Below are positions 27,465 to 35,686 of a stretch of DNA of 45,708 bases, one piece after another. This DNA is from an uncultured Lachnospiraceae bacterium (lineage in GTDB: Bacteria > Bacillota > Clostridia > Lachnospirales > Lachnospiraceae). Numbering within the stretch: position 1 is the stretch's first letter; each line of letters opens with the position of its first letter. The translations under genes were made by a program, and so were the position numbers. Location: positions 1 to 45,708 of the forward strand of contig CAKQXY010000029.1 of NCBI GenBank assembly GCA_934292725.1, read 5' to 3'. Below the pieces are notes generated by a model. The model was not told the origin of the DNA and searched no databases. It saw nothing but the letters and a program-made list of their open reading frames with translations.

Positions 27465-28202
27465 ATGGAGATGGAAAATGAACAGAAAAATCAGAATATA
27501 TGGAAAACACAAAATGAGCAGGAAATCGAGCGTCTTAATCGCAAATTAAAGCGAGTGATGGATGAATATGCGAAGTGTGCAAAAGAAAGAGATGAACTAA
27601 GGGCTGCGATTGCTGCTGATGCAAAAAGAAAGAAAGGAAGACCAGGACTAAGTACCGAGAAAAAAGCACAAATTTGCACATTTTATCAGCAGGGAAATTC
27701 CATGCGTCAGACAGCGCAAAAGGCAGGAGTGTCGCTTGGTGCAGTAAGCAATGTTATTGATGAGGCAAAAAAGTCTTCACGAATTGTCTATGTATATATG
27801 GATCGTAAGAAACCAGCAACATTGTTGGACATTTATCCAGCAATAAACAGACTGGAAATCTGGAACTTCACAGATGATCTGATCAGTCGGGCATTTGGCA
27901 GCCGCGAAAAACCTTCGTGGCAAGAATATGAGCAATTTTTAGAGGATCGCTGTATGCCAAGAACACGATACGGAATAAAAAAGGAGTTGGAGCATATGGG
28001 TCTAGACAGCTACGACCCATTTCAGATTGTGGAAATAACAAAAGGGCGCGTATATGGCGACGGGCAATGGTTAGCGCGAATGGATCAAAAAGGAATAGAT
28101 CAAATTGATTGCATTCTGAAAAAAACATCTGGAAAAACAAAGGAAGAGCAGGCAAAAGCGCTTCTGGAGTTTATTGATTTGTGGAAGGAGGAACAAGAAT
28201 GA
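27465..28202 (+). CDS. Coiled-coil / helix-turn-helix protein paired with a HipA-like kinase
   Basis: The 245-residue protein starts with a coiled coil (residues about 10-50), then KKGRPGLSTEKKAQICTFYQ and an invertase/transposase-type HTH (NSMRQTAQKAGVSLGAVSNVI, about 78-100). The C-terminal half (LEIWNFTDDLISRAFG, YGIKKELEHMGLDSYDPF, GRVYGDGQWLARM) is conserved-looking but not recognised. The stop overlaps the start of the next gene as ATGA, so the two proteins are made together. By analogy with HipB it may be the DNA-binding partner or antitoxin of the kinase; this is inferred. Confidence 0.75.
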   Translation: MEMENEQKNQNIWKTQNEQEIERLNRKLKRVMDEYAKCAKERDELRAAIAADAKRKKGRPGLSTEKKAQICTFYQQGNSMRQTAQKAGVSLGAVSNVIDEAKKSSRIVYVYMDRKKPATLLDIYPAINRLEIWNFTDDLISRAFGSREKPSWQEYEQFLEDRCMPRTRYGIKKELEHMGLDSYDPFQIVEITKGRVYGDGQWLARMDQKGIDQIDCILKKTSGKTKEEQAKALLEFIDLWKEEQE

Positions 28203-28987
28203 CAAGCAGTGCAAGAATTACATCCTCCAAAGGGAATCAGAACAAATGGTGTAAAAATGGAAAATGGTATAAAGTGGATGGTTTAGGATACGAAGCATTG
28301 TCGGAAGTTGTGGTATCACATTTATTAAGAAAATCAACAATAACTTCATTTGTTTTATATGAATATGAGCAAGTGGAAATTGATGGAAAAATCTATCACG
28401 CATGTGTATCAAAGGATTTTATGCAGAATGATGATGACAAAGTGATTTCTGTCGAACGCCTATTTCAAGCAAAATTTGGACAGAGTGCAGCAAAAGAAAT
28501 AATAAAATATCCAGATGTGATTGATCAGATGAAATATGTAAACGAGATCGTGCAATCTATTACGGGTTTAACAGATTTTGATGGATATCTCAAGGAACTT
28601 ATTACAGCGGATGCTTTATTTTTAAATGAGGACAGGCATTTCCACAATATAGCAGTTATCCAGAAAAAAGATGGCACATATAGAAAATGTCCGATCTTTG
28701 ACAATGGTGCAGCACTTTTGTCAGATGTAGTAGGTGATTATCCGTATTATCTTTCGATTGACCAATGTATCGAGAAAATTTGCGCCAAACCGTTTGTACA
28801 GGACTTCGATGAACAATTGGACGCGTGTGAAATTGCATTTCCAGAAAAAAATGTATCATTTTATTTTTCAAAGAAAGATATAGAGAATGAAATAGATCAG
28901 TTTAAAGGAATTTATAATGAAGAAACATTGACACGTGTAAAAGAACTTTTATATAGACAAATGAGAAAATACGAGTATTTGTTTTGA
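28199..28987 (+). CDS. HipA-like Ser/Thr kinase-fold protein lacking the N-terminal domain
   Basis: The 262-residue protein carries HipA C-terminal kinase hallmarks: NEDRHFHN (residues 143-150, matching the catalytic NxDRHxxN) and IFDNG (167-170, the metal-binding Asp). HipA proteins are about 430 residues, with an N-terminal subdomain that is not present here; the start at 28199 with GGAGG 7 bases upstream is secure. It resembles stand-alone HipA-like or CtkA-like kinases. Coupling to an HTH protein suggests a toxin-antitoxin or regulatory kinase pair. Substrate is unknown. Confidence 0.78.
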   Translation: MTSSARITSSKGNQNKWCKNGKWYKVDGLGYEALSEVVVSHLLRKSTITSFVLYEYEQVEIDGKIYHACVSKDFMQNDDDKVISVERLFQAKFGQSAAKEIIKYPDVIDQMKYVNEIVQSITGLTDFDGYLKELITADALFLNEDRHFHNIAVIQKKDGTYRKCPIFDNGAALLSDVVGDYPYYLSIDQCIEKICAKPFVQDFDEQLDACEIAFPEKNVSFYFSKKDIENEIDQFKGIYNEETLTRVKELLYRQMRKYEYLF

Positions 28988-29051
28988 AGTTGGGTGTTTA
29001 TCGAACAGTAACCTTCAAACTAAACAAGAACTGAAATTGCTAAAAAAACAA

Positions 29052-29080
29052 TTGCATTTTTGAAACAAACGTGTTATATT
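29052..29080 (+). promoter_or_regulatory. Promoter of the speA leader RNA
   Basis: TTGCAT (29052-29057) and TATATT (29075-29080) with a 17-bp spacer. It is almost the same as the rplY promoter at 1894-1922, including the outer words TTGCATTTTTGA and GTGTTATATTACA. Confidence 0.75.
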
Positions 29081-29086
29081 ACAAAT

Positions 29087-29371
29087 AGCGTGTTTTATTG
29101 CGCATGCCTATCCGCATCTAATGATGAGGATTAAGCCCATACGGACAGGCGGGGCAGCTGCCGATTGCGGTTTTTAAACCGCGTTATTGATTGAGTTAGA
29201 AGCTCAAATTTTATAAGTTGACGGGACATGGTACAGTAGTGTGCTCATCCGGTCGAAATATCACTTGTGAAACGGTCAATAATAATCGGATGCACACCTG
29301 GGCAAAAGCATGCGTGCGAAAAAACGATACATAGGACTTTAGGGAACAGGTGATAATGCCTGTTCCTTTTT
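29087..29371 (+). ncRNA. Large structured RNA upstream of speA
   Basis: The 430-bp gap before speA contains a promoter, a densely paired region and a terminator, with no gene. Pairings seen: outer stem GCGCATGC (29100-29107) with GCATGCGTGC (29308-29317); CCTATCCG with CGGACAGG; GGCAGCTGCC; GCGGTTTTTAAACCGC; TTGAG/CTCAA; and GTGTGCTCATCCG with CGGATGCACAC. This is a multi-branched fold of about 220 nt followed by an intrinsic terminator. Known classes I considered are raiA-type RNA and 6S RNA; the size and multibranch layout fit the former better, but I cannot confirm either. As no second promoter is visible before speA, it may instead be a cis-acting leader of the polyamine operon. Confidence 0.65.
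29342..29371 (+). terminator. Intrinsic terminator between the structured RNA and speA
   Basis: GGAACAGG (29343-29350) pairs perfectly with CCTGTTCC (29359-29366), followed by TTTTT. It is 46 bases before the speA start, so it either ends a separate RNA or acts as an attenuator. Confidence 0.9.
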
Positions 29372-29417
29372 ATTTCATAAAAGAAACGGGTTATCAAATT
29401 GAGAGGACTGTAGGCAA

Positions 29418-30860
29418 ATGGAAAAAGGACAAATGCGCGCGCCAGTTTATGAGGCGCTTGAAAAGCTAAAGAAGCGAAGAGTGGTTCCGTTTGATGTGCC
29501 AGGACATAAAAGAGGACGTGGAAACCCGGAATTAGTTGAGCTTTTGGGAGAAAAATGCGTCAGCCTTGATGTGAATTCCATGAAGCCGCTTGATAATCTG
29601 TGTCATCCGGTTTCAGTAATTAAGGAGGCAGAAGAGTTAGCGGCAGAGGCATTTCGTGCCGATCATGCATTTTTTATGGTTGGAGGAACAACGTCCTCTG
29701 TTCAGGGTATGGTGCTTTCTGTCTGCAAGGCAGGCGATGAAATCATTTTGCCGAGAAACGTTCATAAGAGTGTAATAAATGCACTTGTGCTTTGCGGTGC
29801 AATTCCAGTATATGTAAATCCGGAGATGGATAATCGTCTGGGAATTTCACTTGGTATGCAGGTCAGTGAGGTAGAAAAGGCGATTCTTGAACATCCAAAG
29901 GCAGTAGCTGTCCTTGTCAATAATCCGACATACTATGGAATTTGTTCTGATCTTCGATCTATTGTAAAGGTGGCACATGCACATGGCATGAAGGTGCTTG
30001 TAGATGAGGCACATGGAACGCATCTTTATTTTGGAGAAAATCTTCCAGTCTGTGCGATGGATGCAGGAGCAGATATGGCATCGGTTTCAATGCACAAATC
30101 TGGCGGAAGCCTGACGCAAAGTTCCATTCTTTTAACAGGAAAGAATGTAAATTGGGAGTATGTCAGTCAGATCATTAACCTGACACAGACAACAAGTGCA
30201 TCGTATCTGTTGATGTCAAGTCTTGACATTTCCAGAAGAAATCTGGCACTTCGTGGAAAGGAATCCTTTGCAAAGGTTGCAAAAATGGCAGAATATGCCC
30301 GTGATGAAATAAATGCGATTGGCGGTTATTATGCCTACGGCAAGGATTTGATCAATGGAGGAAGCGTTTACGATTTTGATGTCACAAAGCTTTCTGTTTA
30401 CACAAGAGATATTGGTCTTGCAGGAATCGAAGTCTATGATTTGCTTCGTGACGAGTATGATATTCAGATCGAGCTTGGTGATATAGCAAATATTTTAGCG
30501 TATATTTCTATCGGAGACCGCATTCAGGATATAGAGCGTCTTGTTGGTGCACTTGCCGATATAAAGCGTTTGTATTCAAAGGATCCGGCTAGTATGTTAA
30601 ATACAGAGTACATTAATCCGAAGGTACTTGTATCACCGCAGACAGCATTTTATTCAGAAAAGACACGACTGCCAATTAGAGAGACATCTGGCCGCATTTG
30701 CGCCGAATTTGTTATGTGTTATCCGCCGGGAATCCCGATTTTGGCACCAGGCGAGCTTATTACAGACGAAATTATTGAATATGTGCTTTATGCAAAGGAA
30801 AAGGGCTGTTCAATGCAGGGAACGGAAGATCCGGCAGTAGAGTATTTAAATGTATTATAA
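29418..30860 (+). CDS. speA: Arginine decarboxylase (fold-I, Orn/Lys/Arg decarboxylase family)
   Basis: The 480-residue PLP enzyme belongs to the aspartate-aminotransferase-fold Orn/Lys/Arg decarboxylases. Seen are FDVPGHKRGRG near the N-terminus, VDEAHGTHLYF (cofactor Asp), and the Schiff-base Lys in SMHKSGGSLTQSS. The C-terminal domain with PPGIPILAPGE is typical. Arginine specificity is inferred from context: agmatine deiminase and N-carbamoylputrescine amidase are encoded downstream, so the product should be agmatine. It is the first gene of the polyamine run, 38 bases before speE. Confidence 0.88.
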   Translation: MEKGQMRAPVYEALEKLKKRRVVPFDVPGHKRGRGNPELVELLGEKCVSLDVNSMKPLDNLCHPVSVIKEAEELAAEAFRADHAFFMVGGTTSSVQGMVLSVCKAGDEIILPRNVHKSVINALVLCGAIPVYVNPEMDNRLGISLGMQVSEVEKAILEHPKAVAVLVNNPTYYGICSDLRSIVKVAHAHGMKVLVDEAHGTHLYFGENLPVCAMDAGADMASVSMHKSGGSLTQSSILLTGKNVNWEYVSQIINLTQTTSASYLLMSSLDISRRNLALRGKESFAKVAKMAEYARDEINAIGGYYAYGKDLINGGSVYDFDVTKLSVYTRDIGLAGIEVYDLLRDEYDIQIELGDIANILAYISIGDRIQDIERLVGALADIKRLYSKDPASMLNTEYINPKVLVSPQTAFYSEKTRLPIRETSGRICAEFVMCYPPGIPILAPGELITDEIIEYVLYAKEKGCSMQGTEDPAVEYLNVL

Positions 30861-30898
30861 GGCTGCATAATAAAATATTGCAGCTGAAAGGATAAAAA

Positions 30899-31753
30899 AT
30901 GGAGCTTTGGTTTTCAGATTATCATACTGACAAGGTAAAAATGTCAGTGAAAGTGGAAAAGCAGCTGTTCGGTGAGCAGACCGATTTCCAGCGAATAGAC
31001 GTGTTTGATTCAAAGGAATTTGGACGATTTATCAGCTCCGATGGAAGCATTGTATTTTCCGAGAAGGATGAGTTTGTATATGATGAGATGATCGTTCATG
31101 TGCCTATGGCAGTTCATCCAAATGTGCGCCGTGTGCTTGTAATTGGAGGCGGAGATGGCGGCGTAGCAAGAGAGCTTTCTTATTATAAAGAGATTGAAGA
31201 GATTGATGTTGTTGAGCCAGATGAGGTATTTGTAGATGTCTGCAAGAAGTTTTTCCCAGACAATGCAAGAGGTCTGGATGATCCGCGTGTGCGTGTTTTT
31301 TACGCAGATGGTCTTCGTTTTCTTCGTTCAAAGAATGATCAATATGATCTGATCATAAATGATGCGATTGATCCGCTAGGTCATACGGCAGGATTATTTA
31401 CAAAGGAATTTTATGGAAATTGTTATCGCGCTTTAAAAGAGGATGGCATCATGGTTTATCAGCATGGAAGTCCATTCTATGATGAAGATGAGGATACATG
31501 CCGCGCCATGCACCGAAAAGCAAGCCACAGCTTTCCAATAAGCAGAGTATATCAGGCACATATTCCAACATGTGCATCAGGTTATTGGCTGTTCGGATTT
31601 ACGTCAAAAAAATATCATCCGCTTACAGATTTAAATGTGGAACGCTGGAAGGAGCGCAATATAAAAACGTGGTATTACACCACGAATCTGCACAAGGGTG
31701 CATTTATGCTGCCTCGATATGTTGAGGATATGCTGGAAGAAGAGGAAAATTAA
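30899..31753 (+). CDS. speE: Spermidine synthase-family aminopropyltransferase
   Basis: The 284-residue protein has the family's N-terminal beta domain (residues about 1-55) and a Rossmann methyltransferase-like fold with VLVIGGGDGGVARELSYYKEIEEIDVVEPD and the catalytic Asp region LIINDAIDPLGHTAGLF. It transfers aminopropyl from decarboxylated S-adenosylmethionine to putrescine. No SpeD (the enzyme that makes that donor) is in the window. It lies between speA and the carboxyspermidine genes, which form a donor-independent route. Confidence 0.9.
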   Translation: MELWFSDYHTDKVKMSVKVEKQLFGEQTDFQRIDVFDSKEFGRFISSDGSIVFSEKDEFVYDEMIVHVPMAVHPNVRRVLVIGGGDGGVARELSYYKEIEEIDVVEPDEVFVDVCKKFFPDNARGLDDPRVRVFYADGLRFLRSKNDQYDLIINDAIDPLGHTAGLFTKEFYGNCYRALKEDGIMVYQHGSPFYDEDEDTCRAMHRKASHSFPISRVYQAHIPTCASGYWLFGFTSKKYHPLTDLNVERWKERNIKTWYYTTNLHKGAFMLPRYVEDMLEEEEN

Positions 31754-31775
31754 TACAAAACAGGAGGACAAAACG

Positions 31776-33035
31776 ATGGGAAGACTTTTAATTATTGGAT
31801 GTGGTGGAGTAGCAGGTGTAGCAATTCATAAGTGCTGCCAGAATAGCGATACCTTTACAGAAATCTGCATTGCAAGCCGTACAAAATCAAAGTGCGATGC
31901 ATTAAAGGAAAAGCTTGAGGGTACCACAAAGACTGTAATCACAACAGCACAGGTAGACGCAGACAACGTAGAGGAGTTAAAGGCATTAATCAATTCCTAT
32001 AAGCCACAGGCTGTTTTAAATGTTGCACTTCCTTATCAGGATCTTACAATTATGGATGCATGTCTTGCATGTGGTGTAGACTATATTGATACTGCAAACT
32101 ATGAGCCAGAGGATACAGATGATCCGGAGTGGAGAGCTATTTATGAAAAGCGCTGCAAGGACGAAGGTTTCACTGCTTACTTTGATTATTCATGGCAGTG
32201 GGCATATAAGGAGCGTTTTGAAAAGGCAGGTCTGACGGCACTTCTTGGAACAGGCTTTGATCCAGGCGTAACAAGCGTTTTCAGTGCATATGCATTAAAG
32301 CACTATTTTGATGAGATCGAGACAATTGATATCTTAGACTGCAACGGCGGTGATCATGGCTATCCGTTTGCAACAAACTTCAATCCAGAAATCAACTTAA
32401 GAGAGGTTTCTGCAAATGGATCTTACTGGGAGAATGGCCACTGGGTAGAGACAAAGCCGATGGAGATCAAGCGTGTATACGATTTCCCACAGGTAGGTGA
32501 GAAGGATATGTATCTGCTTCATCATGAGGAAATCGAATCTCTTGCAAAGAACATTCCAGGCGTAAAGCGCATTCGCTTCTTTATGACATTTGGTCAGAGC
32601 TATCTGACTCATATGAAGTGTCTTGAAAATGTTGGTATGCTTTCCACATCACCGATTAACTTTGAAGGAAAAGAGATCGTTCCGATTCAGTTCTTAAAGG
32701 CATTGCTGCCAGATCCGGCTTCCTTAGGACCAAGAACAGTAGGAAAGACAAATATTGGCTGTATTTATACAGGAACTAAGGATGGAAAGAAGAAGACCAT
32801 CTATATCTACAATGTATGTGATCATCAGGAGTGCTACCGCGAGGTAGGTTCCCAGGCAATCTCTTATACAACAGGTGTTCCGGCAATGATTGGAACAGCA
32901 CTTGTCATGGATAAGGTATGGAAAAAGCCAGGTGTATTCAATGTAGAAGAGTTTGATCCAGATCCATACATGGATATGTTAAACCGCTATGGTCTGCCGT
33001 GGGTAGTAGATGAAAATCCGCAGATCGTGGAGTAA
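31776..33035 (+). CDS. Carboxynorspermidine/carboxyspermidine synthase (dehydrogenase)
   Basis: The 419-residue protein is of the saccharopine dehydrogenase-like type, with the N-terminal nucleotide site LLIIGCGGVAGVAIHKC and the middle segment GTGFDPGVTSVFSAYALKHYF seen in CASDH. The enzyme condenses aspartate semialdehyde with putrescine (or diaminopropane) using NADPH. CAGGAGG precedes the ATG at 31776. The immediately following nspC, which decarboxylates the product, supports the specific assignment over other saccharopine dehydrogenase relatives. Confidence 0.9.
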   Translation: MGRLLIIGCGGVAGVAIHKCCQNSDTFTEICIASRTKSKCDALKEKLEGTTKTVITTAQVDADNVEELKALINSYKPQAVLNVALPYQDLTIMDACLACGVDYIDTANYEPEDTDDPEWRAIYEKRCKDEGFTAYFDYSWQWAYKERFEKAGLTALLGTGFDPGVTSVFSAYALKHYFDEIETIDILDCNGGDHGYPFATNFNPEINLREVSANGSYWENGHWVETKPMEIKRVYDFPQVGEKDMYLLHHEEIESLAKNIPGVKRIRFFMTFGQSYLTHMKCLENVGMLSTSPINFEGKEIVPIQFLKALLPDPASLGPRTVGKTNIGCIYTGTKDGKKKTIYIYNVCDHQECYREVGSQAISYTTGVPAMIGTALVMDKVWKKPGVFNVEEFDPDPYMDMLNRYGLPWVVDENPQIVE

Positions 33036-33042
33036 TGAAGCT

Positions 33043-34194
33043 ATGTGGGAAACAATCAAGACACCAGCCTATGTGGTTGATGAAAAAAAGCTAAGAGAAA
33101 ATCTGGAATGTCTGCATCGTGTCGAAGAAGAGACGGGCTGCCATATCCTTTTGGCACAGAAAGCTTTTTCAATGTTTCGCGTATATCCGCTGATCGGGTC
33201 GTACTTAAGTGGTACGACCGCCAGCGGTCTTTATGAGGCAAGGCTTGGATATGAGGAGATGAAAAAAGAAAACCATGTCTTTGCACCCGCTTACAAGACA
33301 GAGGATATGAAGGAGCTTGTAACGATCTGTGATCATATCATTTTCAATTCCTTTGCGCAGTTTGAAAAGCACAAAGAAATCATTTCTGCATATAATAACA
33401 GTCAGAGAGAAAACGGGAATCGTGTAAGTATCGGAATGCGTGTCAATCCAGAGTTTTCCACACAGGAGGGTCATGCAATATATGATCCGTGTGCACCAGG
33501 TTCACGTCTTGGTGTAGTGCGCGCAAAATTTCCAGAAACACTTCCAGAAGAAATAGAAGGACTTCATGTGCATACGCTATGTGAGCAGGATTCTGATGAT
33601 TTGGAGGCAACCTTCAACGCTTTTGAAAAGTCTTTTGAACCATATTTAAAGAAGATCAAATGGCTTAATCTTGGAGGCGGTCATCATATCACAAGACCAG
33701 GCTATGATATTGAACGTTTGATTCGCCTTATAAAGCGAATAAAGGATACCTATCATCTGGAAGTATATTTGGAGCCGGGTGAAGCAATTGCATTAAACGC
33801 AGGTTATCTGATAACAGAGGTTCAGGATATTGTGGATAATGACATCTCGATTCTGATATTGGATGCATCTGCAGCATGTCATATGCCAGATGTATTAGAG
33901 ATGCCGTATCGCCCGCCGCTTAAAGGCGGCGATGAAGCTAGTAAGAAGCCTTATACATATCGCCTGTCATCTATGACATGTCTGGCCGGAGATGTGATTG
34001 GTGATTATAGCTTTGATCATGAAATTCATGTGGGAGACCGCCTTGTATTTGAAGATATGGCGATTTATTCTATGGTAAAAAACAATACATTTAATGGAAT
34101 TGGTTTGCCAGATATCTGCTTGCTTCATGAAGATGGCGGCATCGAGACAGTAAAGCGCTTTGGATATGAAGATTTCAAAAATAGACTTTCTTAG
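33043..34194 (+). CDS. nspC: Carboxynorspermidine/carboxyspermidine decarboxylase
   Basis: The 383-residue fold-III PLP enzyme removes the carboxyl group to give spermidine or norspermidine. The PLP Lys is in HILLAQKAFSMF (near residue 40), phosphate-binding GGGHH and YLEPGEA follow, and the C-terminus has the active-site SMTCLAGDVIGDY Cys-Asp motif. The ATG at 33043 is 7 bases after the previous stop and matches the family start (ETIKTPAYVVDE). Confidence 0.92.
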   Translation: MWETIKTPAYVVDEKKLRENLECLHRVEEETGCHILLAQKAFSMFRVYPLIGSYLSGTTASGLYEARLGYEEMKKENHVFAPAYKTEDMKELVTICDHIIFNSFAQFEKHKEIISAYNNSQRENGNRVSIGMRVNPEFSTQEGHAIYDPCAPGSRLGVVRAKFPETLPEEIEGLHVHTLCEQDSDDLEATFNAFEKSFEPYLKKIKWLNLGGGHHITRPGYDIERLIRLIKRIKDTYHLEVYLEPGEAIALNAGYLITEVQDIVDNDISILILDASAACHMPDVLEMPYRPPLKGGDEASKKPYTYRLSSMTCLAGDVIGDYSFDHEIHVGDRLVFEDMAIYSMVKNNTFNGIGLPDICLLHEDGGIETVKRFGYEDFKNRLS

Positions 34195-34198
34195 TGGA

Positions 34199-34347
34199 GG
34201 TTACGAAACGCCCATCGGTGAAATGGTTTCGTCGGCGCCCCTTGTTCCCGCGGCGCCTTTTACGTTGTTTCACCGGAAGTGTGTTGCGTAAGCCCGCTCC
34301 CACACGGGAATCGCCTTGTGAAAGCCATTCACCTCGGGGCGTTGCCT
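34199..34347. repeat. Divergent member of the interspersed repeat family (copy C)
   Basis: The outer parts align with the element at 44782-44974: GTTACGAAA, then ATGGTTTCGTCG on the left, and GTGAAA-CCATTCACCT-CGGGC on the right. The middle is different and GC-rich (GGCGCCCC...GGCGCC). The terminal ACAGTTCAC ends are missing. It fills the 179-bp gap between nspC and aguA, and its hairpins could affect expression of the distal genes. Confidence 0.6.
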
Positions 34348-34373
34348 AATACAAGCAGAAAGGAACTGGATAT

Positions 34374-35603
34374 ATGAAACTTACAAATAAAACCCCGCGC
34401 GAAGATGGCTTCTACATGCCGGGTGAGTTTGAGCCGCATCAGGGATGCATTCTGATCTGGCCGGAGCGCCCCGGCTCATGGGGCTATGGGGCAGAGGCTG
34501 CTGGAAATGCATTTGCATCGGTGATCAAAGCGATTGCGCAGAGCGAAAAGGTTTACGTCGCGGTCACGAAAAAGACCCTTCCGATTGCTCAGAAAAAGCT
34601 ATTTGGAGAAATTGAAAAAATAGATGCGGATGATTTGCAACAGAAAATGACACAGGGCAATATTGAACTGTTTTTTGCCGAGACGGATGATGCATGGGCA
34701 AGAGATGTGGCTCCCACCTTTGTCAAATTAAAAGCACACAATCCTGCAAATGCAAATTCTGCAAGTTCAAATCCTACAAGTTTAGATCATAATACAAGCT
34801 CCGTTCATATTTCTACTATTCGCGCCGTAAATTGGGAATTTAATGCGTGGGGCGGAAATGTAGATGGTTTGTATGCTTCTTGGGAAAAGGATAATGCATT
34901 TGCCAGTGCATTTGCAGATCAGTTTGGCTTTGACTGGTACGATGCTGCGCCATTTGTATTAGAAGGCGGCTCAATTCACAGCGATGGAGAGGGCACACTT
35001 TTGACGACAGAAAGCTGCCTGTTAAGTGCAGGACGAAATCCAAATCTTTCAAGAGAACAGATCGAAGAACAGCTGTCACGTTTTCTTGGAATTAAGAAGG
35101 TATTATGGCTTTCGCGAGGAATTTATCAGGATGAGACAAATGAGCATGTAGACAACGTGTGTGCCTTTCTTCGCCCAGGTGAGGTAGTGCTTGCATGGAC
35201 AGACAATAAAGATGATCCTCAGTATGAGCTGTCACATCAAAGCTTATCGTATCTTGAAAACGTGCGAGATGCAAAAGGCCGCAAGCTTGTTATTCATAAG
35301 CTTCCGATTCCGGATCATCCGATATGCATCACAAAAGAGGATCTTGACGGCTATACATTTGAGGAAGGCGAGGATATGCGAGAAGTTGGAGAGCGTCTTG
35401 CAGCATCCTATGTCAATTTTTATTTTTCAAATGATGCGATCATTTTGCCAGTGTTTGGCGGGGAAAATAAGGAAAGTGATGAGCGAGCTGTGCAGCTTAT
35501 GCAGCAGTGGAATCCAGACCGAAAAGTAGTACCTGTTTTTGCGAGAGATATTTTGACTGGAGGCGGAAATATTCACTGCATAACACAGCAGATTCCAAAA
35601 TGA
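34374..35603 (+). CDS. aguA: Agmatine deiminase
   Basis: The 409-residue enzyme turns agmatine into N-carbamoylputrescine and ammonia. Family features: EFEPHQGCILIWPERPGSW at the N-terminus, TDDAWARDVAPTF, GWGGN-type FNAWGGN, the His in NEHVDN, and the catalytic Cys in GGGNIHCITQQIP at the C-terminus. It is about 35 residues longer than usual because of an Asn/Ser-rich insertion (residues about 122-145) between the ARDVAPTF motif and the VNWEFNAW motif. AGAAAGGA precedes the ATG at 34374. Confidence 0.93.
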   Translation: MKLTNKTPREDGFYMPGEFEPHQGCILIWPERPGSWGYGAEAAGNAFASVIKAIAQSEKVYVAVTKKTLPIAQKKLFGEIEKIDADDLQQKMTQGNIELFFAETDDAWARDVAPTFVKLKAHNPANANSASSNPTSLDHNTSSVHISTIRAVNWEFNAWGGNVDGLYASWEKDNAFASAFADQFGFDWYDAAPFVLEGGSIHSDGEGTLLTTESCLLSAGRNPNLSREQIEEQLSRFLGIKKVLWLSRGIYQDETNEHVDNVCAFLRPGEVVLAWTDNKDDPQYELSHQSLSYLENVRDAKGRKLVIHKLPIPDHPICITKEDLDGYTFEEGEDMREVGERLAASYVNFYFSNDAIILPVFGGENKESDERAVQLMQQWNPDRKVVPVFARDILTGGGNIHCITQQIPK

Positions 35604-35686
35604 TTGAAACGAAATAGCAGCGCATGATATCATTATAGCGAAATCGGACGCTGTACGCGATATTTGTGGAGAAGAGAGGAAAATTC

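Noticed and set aside
29087..29371. tmRNA, RNase P or SRP RNA
   Set aside because: None of their conserved core words are present.
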